A DNA stretch of 64,000 bases, taken from positions 65,811,300-65,875,299 of the forward strand of contig NC_134415.1 of NCBI RefSeq assembly GCF_030867145.1, read 5' to 3'. The notes beneath the pieces were generated by a model. That model saw nothing but the letters and a program-made list of their open reading frames with translations, was not told where the DNA came from and did no database searches. The stretch is from Opisthocomus hoazin. Its lineage: Eukaryota; Chordata; Aves; Opisthocomiformes; Opisthocomidae. Both the position numbers and the translations under genes were made by a program. Shown here piece by piece: positions 8,872-21,995 of the stretch (position 1 is the stretch's first letter; each line of letters begins with the position of its first letter).

Positions 8872-11800
8872 GCCCCCCGCACCGGGAGGCAGCTGCGGGG
8901 TCCAGGGGGCTCGGAGAAGCAAGTCTGGCACCAGCCCGGGTGGCTCCAGCGCTTCCCTTCGTGCCGACGCGGTTAGCTGGGACGCTCCGGGCGTCGGCTG
9001 GGTGAGACCTGTGCGGGATGGGTGGGCTGGGAGAGGGAGCTGCGTCCCCCCACCCCGGTCTGGCGGCTCTCCCAGCGATAAAAAAGAAATCGCAGCGCCT
9101 TCGCCTGAAGGTGTGGCGAGCCCGGGTTGTGTGGTGTGGTATGCCTGGCCCCGCTCTTGAAAACAAAACAAAAAAACTTCCCCCTGTCTTTTTTTTGTGT
9201 GTTTGTTTGAACAGCAGGTATGTGGTGTGAATGTAGGATAAAAAAGCCCGCTTACTAGACTTGTGAAGACTTAATACAACTAAGGTTATAGTACTGAATG
9301 AATGTCTTCTTGCCCCGAAAAAGTCAGGAGCGGGAAGTTGACCTGACCTGCAATTTTAAGGTTATTGTGTGGCGTGGTTTTTGCATATGGGAAATACATG
9401 CAGAAAAATAAGCATTTAAAAAGTTTTGGCTGGTGCTGTGGTTTCCCCCTCTGCTGGGGAGAGGGGAAGAGGAAAGAAAAAAGGGGGCAGCAAGCCCGGT
9501 GGGATTGTATCTGGTTTCCACGAAAGCGTCTTCAGCACAGATCTGCATGTGTGGGTCAGCTCTTTGAAACCCTGCAAGCTGTTCCTCGTGGCCTGCTGCT
9601 TTCGGTTGCTTGAGGCGGGAGATTCCGAAGGGTGCAGGCGCAGCTTGTCCCCTGTGCCCCTCGCAGAGATGCGGTGCGAGAGGTGGCGTTCTTGGGAGTC
9701 AGGGGAGCTGCCCTCGCGGGTGGGCCATCGAGCTTCGTTACAGGTCCCGCACTCTCCACAGGCAGAGAAGAGAGACTTCAGGTGTTGAGCACCCCGACAC
9801 CCCTTCGTTCCGGGGCAGGTGGGACCCGAGAGTCTCTTTGGGTTCTGTGGCAGAAGCAGCCTTGTAGTGAGGCTCACGGAATTGAATTAACCGTGGTGTT
9901 TTTGTGTCTCTTGCGTTGGTGAATTTTCAGACTCTGAGCTGTGCGGTGGGCGAGGTCTCTGTAGTTCAGGGAGGCTTTTCTTGTAATGGGAGATTTGACT
10001 TGAAGTGGGCCCCTTTTAATTCTGGCAGTAGGCGTCTGGAATATAGCGCTACATAACTGCACACTTATGTAATACGATTTGCTTATTTCAGTGGCTTTTG
10101 AGCAAACTGTGTAGATGTGCAAACATCACTTTTTCTTTCAGTGCTGTTTGGCTGTGGGAACTTAGTCAAAGCATTGCAAAACCGGAAAAATACTTTGCCG
10201 TTCTGCTTTAGTGACAAAGCCCAGAAACATGCACAGAACTGGGAGAGCTCAGCACATCCAGCTCCAGGACTGAAGAGAGCAGGACGCAGAAGTCGGTGTC
10301 TGCTCCGCACGTGCTCTGTGCCGTCTGAGCTGACGGGTCGTACACCAGCTGCGATCCCAAAACTGCCTTGTGCCCCTGACTCAAATGCTGTGCTTAGGTG
10401 TAGAAAGATCTGTGAGTTTTCTTACTTGTTTTTTTTATTCCTGTTGCATTTTATATACTGTATATATTTTACAGAACTAGTTGTTCTCTAGAAACTTTAA
10501 GCTAGAGAAAAAATGGCTTTTCGGTTAGGAGCAGAAGAGCATGAAAAAGTAGAAGCTGAGTAAGCTGAAGAATGCACATAGGGAGCAGTGTTGGGGCAAA
10601 AACAAAATGATCATGGAGGGTGTAACTATTGCACAGATTTTTTTTTTTTTAACTGCTTTAAAAGGGGGCGGGGGAGGGGTGGCATTTGTAGGTGATCTAA
10701 GCTGCTTCCCTGTTCCCCTTCTTGTCCACTCTCTTGCTGTGTGCTTTCAGTGATCAAAGACCATGTTAGTTACCTTGATAAAGAATGTCTGTATACTACA
10801 TTATTTAAAAAAAAGTAGCGTATGAAAACAGTACAGCATGACTGAATGTCAAATAAGGATTCAGCGGTAAAAGTACTTTCAAAGTAAGTAATAGTTAACT
10901 TGTCTTATTCGACATGTCAAGTCTTACTGGACTCGGTGTAAAGGCCAACAAAGTTACAAGAGTAAGGAGTGATACCATTTCATGAGGGTTTGGAAAATCA
11001 AGCTTATAACTGCGTTTGAATTAAATAAAACAATAAACCTCTCAACTTTTGTAATGTATATAAATCAACTGTGATTTGAGGAGGGGGGAAAGAACTACAG
11101 GGTGATGTATCTGTCCTCTATCAAGCCTTCCCTTTTCAATATCTTGTTTCTGCTTTGTATAACATAGTCTGAACTCTTGGTGATCTCTGATGTAGGTTCA
11201 CTTCATGCCTTTCACTGTTTCAAAGAGAACTTCAAGGAGTATTAAGTAACATCTGATTGCAGATGTAAATACTCATCATCCGCTCTAAATGTAGATTAGT
11301 CTACTAATAATCTTCTTCTGCCAGCTTCAGTCAACTGATGGTCCTTAAATGCTGAGACATAATTAGCAGTGCATGTGATTAGTGAGTAGGTCTCAGCAAT
11401 GTATAATTGAACCATTCAAGCACCAAATATTAAGAATGAGCCTATTCTAGCACTTCTGCTTGCATGGTTTAAATCCTGCTTGAGTTCAGCAAAAAAAATA
11501 AAATTGCTTCTTGAGAAATAAGTGTGAAATCAGCCCTAAAAGCTCTTGGAAAAGTGTCTGACAAAAACAGATTTCAACGCTTATCCCATTTTCCTCCATG
11601 CAAAGAGATAAGGTGAAGAGAGGAAAATCTAGTCCGATTTCTTGCAAAACTCCTTGTATCTGGATTTGATCAGCTGTCTCAAGGGCTTTTTTTCCTTCAT
11701 GAAGAGGATTCTTATTCTGGAGTACCTTGCACCCTCTTTTGGAGAAACTTGCGTTGATTTACAGCGCATGGATAGAGGGCTCTTTTGTTTAGTGTTTTTG

Positions 11801-11940
11801 GGTGTGTGTTCCTCCTGCTTGTCTGCCTTGCAAGATTAAGCTACAGAATTTTTTTTTCTAAGAATGGTGACTTCTCAGAAGCACAGTATCAAGCATTCTG
11901 ACTTGTGTGTACAATCTCAGAGGGACTAGTGGAAGATAAG

Positions 11941-12000
11941 AAAGATCACACAGTTAGTGACTGGGGAGGATCTGGGTTTTCTAATCTGTGCAGTCACTTG
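11941..12000 (+). repeat. Possible ancient MIR/CORE-SINE fragment
   Basis: GATCACACAGTTAGTGACTG followed by GGATCTGGGTTTTCTAA resembles the conserved MIR core (a GTCACACAGCTAGTGAGTGG-like block, then a GGATTTGAACCCAGG-like block). Short and diverged; judged by recall, not by alignment. Confidence 0.35.
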
Positions 12001-15000
12001 TTGTAGGATGGTTCTCAAGCTAAACAGCTTGACTGGTGTGCTTGTCATACCAGTCTCTCCTTGTAACTTTAATGTTGCATTATATCTGGGAATCTCCTTT
12101 TCTTCAGCTTCTTGTGCTCAAGTTTCATGAAACAGTGGCCCCTACACCAACACTGTTGCATGGGGCTATTGAGATAATTCCCCAGAACAGCAATGAATGA
12201 CTGAAATAGAGTTCATTGAATAGGAGATAATAAAATAGGTATAATCTCTTGTCTTTGTTTCTGGAGTTCAGCATCGTTGCTTTTAGAATTCATGCAGGCT
12301 TGGGCGAGAAATTGCCAGTGTCAGCTTACTGGGCTTAGAAACATATTGCGCAATGTGCTTGGGGAGAAGCTTGGCGTACAAAATAAGAAAATCTTCCGAG
12401 AGCCAGTACAGCCACTTGTGTGAGAGTGAACTTTGCTTGGAAGGCGTTCTACACAGAAATTGTTTCTGCAGACTTGACGGAAGATTTGTGGATTGTGCAT
12501 TTATAAACACTTACAGGCACACGTAAATGCAGTAAAGCAGTACCAAGGCTCAGCTGCATTCTTGCAGTTTGTTCCTGGTTTTCTCTAAATACGCTAAATT
12601 CTGCGATGCTAAATTGTTTTTTTGAAGTGATTTATGCCTTAAAGTTTCGTAGAAGTTTTGTGATTGTGACACACTAATGCAGATGAACTCTTAAACCCAA
12701 AAGAGGTGATGTTCTTTTCAAAATTGATGTTCTTGATTGTAGCAGTTGACGTAAATGCTTTCTGTGGTAAAAAGCAGCATACTTCCTACCGTGTTAGCTG
12801 TTCGTAGGAGCAAAAAACCACTACCAGAGACAGTAACTGCCAGCTTTATTCCACATTGTCTCTCAGAGCAATTAGGTGTTTTTCAGCACGTTGTTGTCTG
12901 ATTATTATTTTTTTTCATTTCACGAACAGAGTTTTGTCAGACTCCTGAACTACTGTGTGTGCTTTCTGTGATTATGCAGCACCAGCACCCATCACTTATT
13001 TTACTTTTTTGACACCCTCACCCTCCCCGTTCCCCCAGGTGCTGCTGAATCACCACTGCTGTTTCTATAGCATCATAACTGGGGAATCCATGTTCCAAAT
13101 GATCATTCTCATTAACACAGAAGAAGAAAGTATTCTGATGCCTTATTCTTGTTCAATTTCAGAGTCAAGGGCAACTACTAAAAAAAAAAAATTTAGTTGC
13201 ACTGTCAGTGGAACTCATGCTGAAAGAGCTTTGCATTTCAGCAGCACTATGTTGCAAGTGATAAGATTGAGCAAGAAATGCCAAGCAATTTAATAGTGCA
13301 GATGGTGTGCAGAATAGAATTGATGATTATAACCATACTCTCAAGATGGACATGTCGGGGATGTGAGGTGTTATGAGCACAGAATCGTTGTGTCTGAATG
13401 CGTAGTGTATACTGTAATATTTAAATGGAGTGGGTTATAAAGCTCCTTTTGACTCTGGATATTGATTCCAGACTATTAGAAGGCAGCATTAGAAACCTAA
13501 AACAAATGCATGCCACGTTTTTAGCACAAACCAGTATTTCACCCTGAAGCATCTGAATGTGATCTACATCTACAACAAAAAGGATGATGATAGTCTGGAA
13601 AAAAAAGTACAGTCTTGATGTAAAGTTTCTTTTGTGTGTTCGTAGCTAGTGCTTAGTGAAGAACTTCTGATTTTTATGAAGAAATTACAGGATTTGAGAC
13701 AACATATTCACAAATACTTCCGTTGCTGGACCAGCTGTAAATTTAACAACCGTATTCCAATATTGGTACTGTGTGTGTAACTTCCATCAGGCTACCTGTC
13801 AATAGGTGGCTGGGAGACTGGTATCCCATCAGCTTTGGCATGAAGCAGGAGGAGCATGGTAGATGCATGGAAGGCATGCATGGAGTGGATGTATGTGAGC
13901 TGTGAGACCTGTACTCTCTTTCAAACGTAGTCACTGGCCTGTCATAGCAGTTTGTAGCTCCGCTGTGCAGCAGGAGCTTCCTCAGGCCTCTCCCCCAGCT
14001 TAGATGCTTGTAGAGCATCTAACGTGGATGCCCTGGGCACAGAAGCCCTGACACCAGTGTGAATTTCCAGCCATTTCTATAATGTAAGTAATGTTAAGGG
14101 TATGCTCTTGCAACACTTAATTTACTAAATCTCCCAGTGATATCAGTGAGGCACCTGGATAGACAGTCCACATCCAGGCTTTTGTTGGATTATTAGAAGT
14201 TACAGGCTTCTGAAATGCTGCCTTCTTTAAGTGCATCAGGGTGTTAGAGCTAGTTTTCAAATACTGTGTGCTGCACAGCATTTGAAGTAGCGGGAGAAAT
14301 GCAAGTTATGAAATTATTAGAGTCTCTTAAAATATAGTAAAGATGTAAAACTCATTGTGAGGCATCCGTATGAGCAGACACATGAAGGTATATTCCCCAG
14401 TGGAGAGAAGGCTGAGTGGAGGTAGATAAATGCTTTTTGAGAGTAACGCAGAAGAAAGCTTGCAAGTGACTTTTCTGCAGACTGCATTTCTGTAGCTCTG
14501 AACAGGATGTGTCACACAGAAATGACTCCTGAATTTACCGCAGCCATGATAAGAATTTGACTTCTCTTTTTGGTTGCTTTCTAAAGTAAAGCAGCACAAT
14601 ACAAAAAGCTGTAAATGTAGCAATTGACAACAGAGTGAAACAAATTGTGTTAAAGCCTGAAGGAGCAAGTGAAAAATAGAAAAGGCCTGAATACATTATT
14701 TAGCACCAGTATCCTCAGTAAATTTTCCTGTCTGTTATGGTCTTAAATACAATCAAGTTAAGCAAGTGAAAGTTTCAGTTTTATGGCAGTTCATTCTCTT
14801 TTGTCTCTCGGTAGAAAAAAGCTGAGTTTTAAGCATACTCCGTAGTGCTAGTCATTTAGAACTGGTTCCTTTTTTCCCCCAGCCCTTTGGAACAGTTGCT
14901 ATTTAGAATTGCTGTGTTTGCATGTGTAGGTAACCTGCAAGTTGTGTTTTTGTAAGTTATACCCAAAGAAACTAAAAAAAACTTAGTGGCTCAACAATGA

Positions 15001-18000
15001 TGGAGATTTTGCACATTTGTGGCTTGTAAATGGAAGTTATTGATTCCCACCTTTCATCGTAGGCTCCCTCCTTCAGATTTTCCCTGAACATCCGCTATCC
15101 ACAGTAGCCTTCTGCCGCTTCTTTGGTGTGGCTTCTCTGGGGGTTTAGGTTCAGTGATACAGACGCGCTCAGAAGTACAGCATTTGGTAGAATGAGGTAG
15201 ACAGATGAAGCAGTCGGTGAAGTCTCGTACAGCAGAATGTGTGTGTGACAGATGACAGCAGAATCTGTTTTGACAATTGGGGAATTTTCTGGTAATCACT
15301 GATGAGTAGATTTCTATAAGAAGTTTGTAGCTGTGTGTAATCCAACAGAAGATGAACCTCAGAGTGAGCTTGACACACAAGCACAGGCTGCTGCTTTTTA
15401 GTGTATATTACTTTTTTTCCCTCTGAGACCAAATTTATTCCTTGACTGGAGCAGATATGATCCTCCTTTCAGTTGTGAAGAGCTGCTGATCAGCTACTAA
15501 CAACGGCATGCCAGAGTTGAATTCCCTTCTAAATCACGTCTGCCTTTATTCACAACCTTTGGGAAGCGTTCAGTTGCAGCACGGGGCTTAAAGATTTCCT
15601 ACAGACTGACTCATTTGAAGTCAGTGGGAATCTGCACTCTTTCAAATCCCATGAGAAACGTATGTTTTGATTTAGGAACTAGACACCCTTGTAAAAATTT
15701 GGCTTTGCGTTTTTCCTTGGCTGTAATAAAGTAAATGAGTTGCTCTGGGACTTGCTGATGGGATCAGTGGATGTCTCTTGCAGAGAGCATACTCTGGGTG
15801 AGTAAGCAGCTGGTGCTTTCAGTGGTGAAGACAGCTTTTCAGTGATGTCTCCACAGAAGAGTTATCTGCAGCTCTTGCAGAGAGTTTTGTCTGATCTTCT
15901 TCCCCTTGACACCAAACCTGACTGATACAGGTATAATGCTGGTTTCAGTACAGGCTTTCTGGCTTACCAAGGGCTGTAGACTGAAAACCTGCAGCCTGTG
16001 AAGCGTGAAGATGCAGGCTAAATAGTTGTCAAGAGCTGAAAGTCCTTCAGCACCTTCCCATGGAGTTATGGGCTTCCAACAGAAGCACAAGAGCGCCCAA
16101 GTCAGTCGTCTGACCATAGCGCTGTCAGCCCTGGGTGCGACCAAGGCAGACTCAGTGATGTACCAAGAAGAAAGGAACACTTGTATCGCTGTATGTTCTG
16201 AAGTGGGGCCCCTCGTGCTTTGGATAAATTTATCCAGTTATGTTGACACAGTAGCTCAGTGTGTCATTTAGTTCCACGAGAGGCACACCCATAAGATTAA
16301 AAGCTCTTACTTCCACTGCTTCACCTTCAATATGATTTTTACAGCTACGCATGCTTTTAAAAGCACAACAGTACTGTTTTTTCCCTCTAGAAAAATACCT
16401 CTGAGGGTAAACATGCTAGATGTATGCCATAATTTTGTGTTTTATGGGTTTATTACTGCCTTTCAAGTGCAGTGTCTAAGATAAGGTTTCTCAGCCTTCC
16501 TCCAGGAACCTTACAGATGATTCATGTGAAAATGGATTGACTTTGATCTAATGTATGTGTGCTGACCGCTGGTTCTGCTTCCACATGCTGGCAATAACAT
16601 GGCATGCTGGTGAAAGCCAGGTTTTCGGTTGTGTGCTGCATAGTGTCTTCACTTGCTCCTTGCAGCTTGTGCCATCAGTGGAAGTGACGTGCGGCATCTG
16701 TGGAGAAGGGCAGAAGCTATTTGCTTCCTGAACGTAACCTTGTCTTCCAGATCACAGTTGGAAATGAGAAATTTTTGCCAGGCGGTTGGTGTGAAGAATT
16801 AGGAATCCTTCCAGGTCTCCTTGGGAGCGGAATCTGGTCAGTTCTGAACACCATCAGCACTCCTGGGTCAAGTGGAATTGCAAAAGGCTCAGGGACACTG
16901 TCCTGATCACTTTCACCAGAAAAGCAGTAGTTACCTGTGTAAATAAACTGAAGTGCTGTTTATTTGTGCTCTCTGTTTCCTTGAGGTCAGTTTCAATTTT
17001 TTTCTGCAGAGCTGAACCCCACTGGCCCTTCATGTGACAATAAATATACTTCATATGATACTTGGAGTCCTTTGACATGTAGTCTCTTACAGGGGTTTTC
17101 AGTGACCTTGCAAATGGCACAAACTGCTGCGCAGGAACTACTTTCTTTGCTTGTGATGAGGAAACTTATTTCAGGAGGTAAACTTCCCTGATTACTTAAT
17201 TCAACATTTGTATATTATTTACATTTCAAGACTGTATTAGCATGGGAAGTCTATGCCTTGCTACCTTCCACAACTGCTTTTTATGACTGTATGTTAATTA
17301 GGAGAGGAAAAGAACTTCCTAAAGTTTTGTTTATTTTTTTGTTTTGAGGCTGTGTAACTCAAAAGCCTGGTGCTTCTAGTTTAATTTTAATTCTGCCGGA
17401 GTTTTTTATTCCTTTTATGTCTTTCAGGATTGTCACTGAAGTTGGGAATTTTCCTGATTTATTAACCAGGAGTAACAACTCTGGGTGTAGTCAGTGTTGC
17501 ACATAAGAAGCATATAAGAGATTGCAGAGCAAACCAGAAAAAAGAGTAGCATTTCCAAAATGCCCGGTACAATTATAGCATCGCTGTACAAAGCAGGATT
17601 TTTTTTATTTTTTATTTTTTTAAAGGGTGCATGCAGAGGGGGAAGAGAGCTTGTTCCCTAGCGCTGCAGCTCTGAAGGGAGGAAGGCAGAAAAGGCTTTA
17701 CCCTTGTGGCAAGAGCAGGCTGATGTGGCCAACGCTGTTGTCTTTGAGGAAGTGCTGGGATCTTGCAGCTCTGCCTGCTTCTGCGCCGTTCTGGAGGGAT
17801 TATGTTCTCTCCTACCCCAAGATCAGTGAGCAGAGGACTAGTTGTTCCTCTTCCACTTGCCCTCGCAGACTGAGGGCAGTACAGAGGTACCCTCATGTGT
17901 TCCAGCCGTAGAAGGCCATCTCTGGCAGTGAAGTCTGGACTTCACATGGCGTTGCTGAGTCCAGACCTGTAGCTGAGAAGAAAGTATTTTCTCAGCACGG

Positions 18001-20495
18001 GGGAGAAAGCCCTCTGGCCTGGGTTACAGCTGGGGACAGGTGGTGTATGCCAGGTTCTGGACAAGCTTTCTCCCAGGTTGGACCCCGTATAGGCAGCACT
18101 GCCCAGAGTTGAGACCACATGATGCAGCCCAGTTGTGCTAGCAGCTTTTCGCTGGATCCATCTTGGGGTGTGTGGCAGAACTCTCTGCAGATGAGTTGTC
18201 AAGTGTCTCATGGGCTGGATTTAGCTGCCACTCAAAGAGCTTGTATTGGACCTTTACTCAGATGCACTTACTGCTTTGAGGCTTGATAACAACAGAAGTT
18301 TGTGGAGGTCATTAAGTGTGAAGTGGTTTTAACTTGGTTTAAATACCTTGACACGCTTGGGTATGTTTCACAATTTTGAAGAAAATGGAGACAGTGTTAA
18401 AAGCATGCATTCTAAGTGTTCTGCAAAAGGAGCAAGAAAATAAGGGTTCTTGCCAGTAATTCTGTTACCAGAACCCCTGATCTCCCTTTTCCAGCTGATG
18501 CAAGAAGGCCAAAATGCAATAAAAACGCTAGGAAAATGGGCTGAACTAAAGCAAGAGCCCCTGTAGCAAACCCTGCCAGATGGGTGTGTAGCTGGAAAAC
18601 TTCCAGCCCCTTTTGTTGCTTAACTGCTTGCATTTTGGTCTGTTCTCTGCAGTGTCCCAGAAGTGTCTCTGCTTTGAATGATCAGTGTGTTGACAACCTG
18701 ATATTTTGTCTCTTTCTTCTCTGTTCAAGTACTTTAGTAGTATCTCCAGTGGAAAATTGTTCTGCTAGGCAGACTTCCCAAGCCTTATTGGGTTTCAATT
18801 TACACTGTGGCTGGCTGCAAACTGTCAGGAGCCTGTCTTCAGGATTTAATTCAGTTCATAAGAAGTTATTCATTCTACTGTGAATTGAAGCTGCTGATTT
18901 TAGAGCTACTGGCGCAGTAATTTCTAGCCATGCTTTTGCAGTAGAACTGCCTCAGACTTCCAACACTAGAAGGCCTAGCTGACATATTTGCAAATAATCT
19001 TTAATGGTGACAAATAAATAAAGTAAGGTTACAATCACTACAATAGGAATATCAATATCAGAAGAGAGAAACGCCCTTCTGCTAAGGGTATACTGCTGCT
19101 TCCCTCTAGCTACAGTGCTAAGTAGGGAAAGAGGATAATAAAGTTCGTTTTTTGCATGCGCTTCGTATCAATAAGTAGGACTGCTGGAAGAGTTGAGTAT
19201 ATTGTATCTCTCTGAGGTGCAGTCCCGTGGCAGCTTAAGCAGACTGAAACCTGCAGTAATACACTTCTCCCTGGCACCGCTTTCAGCATTTGGAGAGTTA
19301 GGTTATGAGGTAGGGCAGGGAGCCGACCTGATTGCCAGCTCATTGCTTTATTTCTTTCTGGTTAGCTTTCTGTTGAGTAAGCTCTCGGAGCTGAGCACGC
19401 GTTCCAGAGGAGAGATCAGGAGCAGGACGGCAGCAACCTAACTGAGATTGCCCGAAGGTGTGTTTTCGTGTTGTTCTTGATCCTGTCTGGCTGTGGGTTG
19501 CCTCATACCCTTTCCTCTTCCGGTAAGAGTGACTATGGAGTAGATTTCATGTTGGCTGTTCCAGCTGTTGGTGCTCTCAGCCTGGCGTTTTTCAGAAACT
19601 TTCAGTTTGCAGGAAGGTTTGAAAACGTCTTTGGGTTTTGCTTTGAATTGGAACAAAAACTTCAGGACATCCCATCAGTTGGAAGTTCAAAGATTCTGCC
19701 ATTCAAATTGAAGTTTTGTGACTGCATCTCTTCTAGCAAATGAGAGCATTTGTGGATACTAGCATTGAGCTGCCTGTGCTGTTAACTTGTTATCACTTCT
19801 GGCGTGCTTTCGCCCTGGGGCAACTAGTACAGTCTCAGTAGCATTCCCCGTAGCCAGTGTGAAGGCCCGCAACCTTGAAGCTAGGAGGGTTTGAGGTGGA
19901 TGTAACCTGTTTCAAAGGCCAGTTGGCCGTTATGCAGAAGTAGGGTCTGGGGCATGTTTAATCAATCAGTGTTGCTTTACTGGCTTCCTAGTTTAAGTGT
20001 AACAAGTGTGCTCCTTTGAGGAGATTTGAAGCTTGCATTGACAGGATGCAGGACGCATCTCTCTTCAGTGCCATATCTGTCCAGGGAGGTGTGTGAAAGA
20101 TCTGTGAATGCACAACTCCAGCAGCTATCTTAGCTTCCAAATACACAGTCCTTCTTGGAGCACTTAAACTGAATGAAGGGCAGCGGGTAGCTATTGCAAG
20201 TCTTAGGCCTCAGTAGCCATCAAGCAAATAACCTGCTAATATGTGCTGTCTGTTTGAAAGGAGTATTTCCAAAAATGTACCATGTAGAACTGGATTGCAG
20301 GTACAGCGTTTGTGTGTCTTTTCCGGCATGGATCATCAGTTCCTTTATATCTGCATGTAATGTGCAAGAAGTCATGACTGTGATGTAAAAATTTTGTTTT
20401 CTATCTTAGTACATTTGTCCAACTGTAAGGCATAACTGAGAAAGCACCTCTCAGTTCCTGTTTCGATAAAATATACAATATTTCTCAGTGATTAA

Positions 20496-20536
20496 TTTCA
20501 GTATAACTGCTCTGCATTACTGCAGTTATACTGAAA
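20496..20536. repeat. Perfect 15-bp inverted repeat (hairpin-forming)
   Basis: Left arm TTTCAGTATAACTGC (20496-20510), an 11-base spacer, then right arm GCAGTTATACTGAAA (20522-20536), an exact reverse complement. Pairing stops abruptly outside the arms. It is shorter than a usual pre-miRNA, and no transposon was recognised around it. Confidence 0.85.
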
Positions 20537-21871
20537 AGCCTTCAGTGTGGAAAATGAAGAAGCTTTACTGTGAAAGAAATGAAGTTTCAGGAGCTTAATT
20601 TCGACTCATGCTATCGTAAATTATTTGTTCAGTGCTGGCAAAATTGATTCCTAGGTTTCACAGTTTAATGTGCTGGCCTTTGTATCCAGGTACTTTTGGA
20701 CAAATCTCAGTATTCTGCAAAGTGAAAGAGTGGTTACTCTGCCCAGAAGGAAATGTGTGAGTAGGTGGTGGCTGTTGCTGTTGTCACTTTTTTTTTTCTT
20801 TCCTCACTGTCTCTAAAGTTTCTTAATCATAACTGATTGTCTTTTCTCCTCTTCAGAAGTTGAAGAAGAGGCTGGAGCATGAGAATTCAAGTGTTAATAC
20901 AGTACAAGTGCAAACTGAGATGTGTTTCTTACCATCTGTGTTAGTTGTTTAGTTTATGTAAAGCTGAATATCTGTTTTGCTGGCAATTATTCAAAGACTT
21001 GCATCTGTGTAGCTTTCCTATTCACATCAGTAATTGTTGTAAGAAAAAAAGAATTCTTTTTTTGGCGTAAATGACTGTTATCTTACCAGTTCATCACTTT
21101 AGCTTGAATGGAGCTTGAAACCTACACTGAATCTTGCAGTTAGATCTTGCATGCTGAGTTATTTTAGTTAATTGGTACCAGGTCACTTGGAATACTAATT
21201 GAATTCCAGAAATTATTTGGAATGAAAATGTTTCTACTCATACATAGAATGCAGAAGGAATAGAAATATAAGATTAAATAAGTCACCTGTTCAATATGCA
21301 AGTAGTCATTCCCATCGTTTTGGCTCTGCTAACCCATGGCAGTCATCAAACTTGGACCACTGCTTTAGCCAGTTGGAATTCATGAATTTGTAAGCTTCTT
21401 CTAGCATCATTTCCTTGGTTCAGTTATGGTCTAGCTAGCATAGGCTTTTGTTGTCTGACACAATTCAAGAAATCTAGGTGATAGATTAGTTTATAGTCTA
21501 TTTTCTCAAATAAAATGTTTGCCTGTGTTCCTATGCTTTTGCTTCTTGTTCTTACCAAAAAATATGATGCTATGCAAGACACTTAAAATGTGTAACCTCA
21601 TTTGTAGCTATGGGGCTAGTTCTGCTTCAAAAACTGCTACTGGAACAGTAACTTTTTTCTAAACATAGTTTGACGCTGTGCTAGGTTGGTGAATGTCCAT
21701 GTATAAATACCTTGGAATCAAACTCAACACTTAAAGTGCCTCAAGTGGTTTATCTCCAAGTTGCTTCTACCAGCTATGATGCTGGCCATTCCCGTTTGTG
21801 GGTAATATGTCTGCTTGTGGATTTCGTCTGTATATCCTAAAGGACTTTAGAGAGGGAACAAATAGCAAGCT

Positions 21872-21995
21872 CATCATTTTAGGGATAGTGAAAGCAGAGG
21901 GATAAAGTGACTTGTCTGAGCTCTGGCAGTGGACTGGAGCTAGAGCTAAGAGAACTCAGGTTTCCTGAATTTGTGGCTAGATCAGTTGTGCTGCT
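21872..21995 (+). repeat. Probable ancient MIR-like SINE
   Basis: Follows the MIR order: a CATTTTA...GGGATA block, GATAAAGTGACTTGTC, a GGCAGTGGACTGGAGCTAGA-like block, then ACTCAGGTTTCCTGAA. The match is diverged, as expected for an amniote-age CORE-SINE. Plus orientation is inferred from the block order. Confidence 0.5.

Larger units (their letters stand above)
7640..9100. promoter_or_regulatory. MAP3K5: MAP3K5 CpG island: promoter, 5' leader and exon 1
   Basis: Dense GC/CpG block spanning the presumed MAP3K5 start region, its leader, coding exon 1 and the first 330 bp of intron 1. It contains many GC boxes, including the inverted pair at 7891-7909. No convincing TATA box lies within it. 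The transcription start cannot be placed from sequence, so the boundary between promoter and 5' UTR is unknown. Confidence 0.85.

Noticed and set aside
7943..9166. 407-codon minus-strand open frame opposite MAP3K5 exon 1
   Set aside because: Antisense shadow of the GC-rich exon and leader; low-complexity Gly/Ala/Arg/Pro composition.
15839..16180. 113-codon minus-strand open frame in intron 1
   Set aside because: No family resemblance and no start or promoter context.
17933..17966. 9-bp inverted repeat GTCTGGACT...AGTCCAGAC
   Set aside because: Stems of this size are expected several times by chance in 64 kb.
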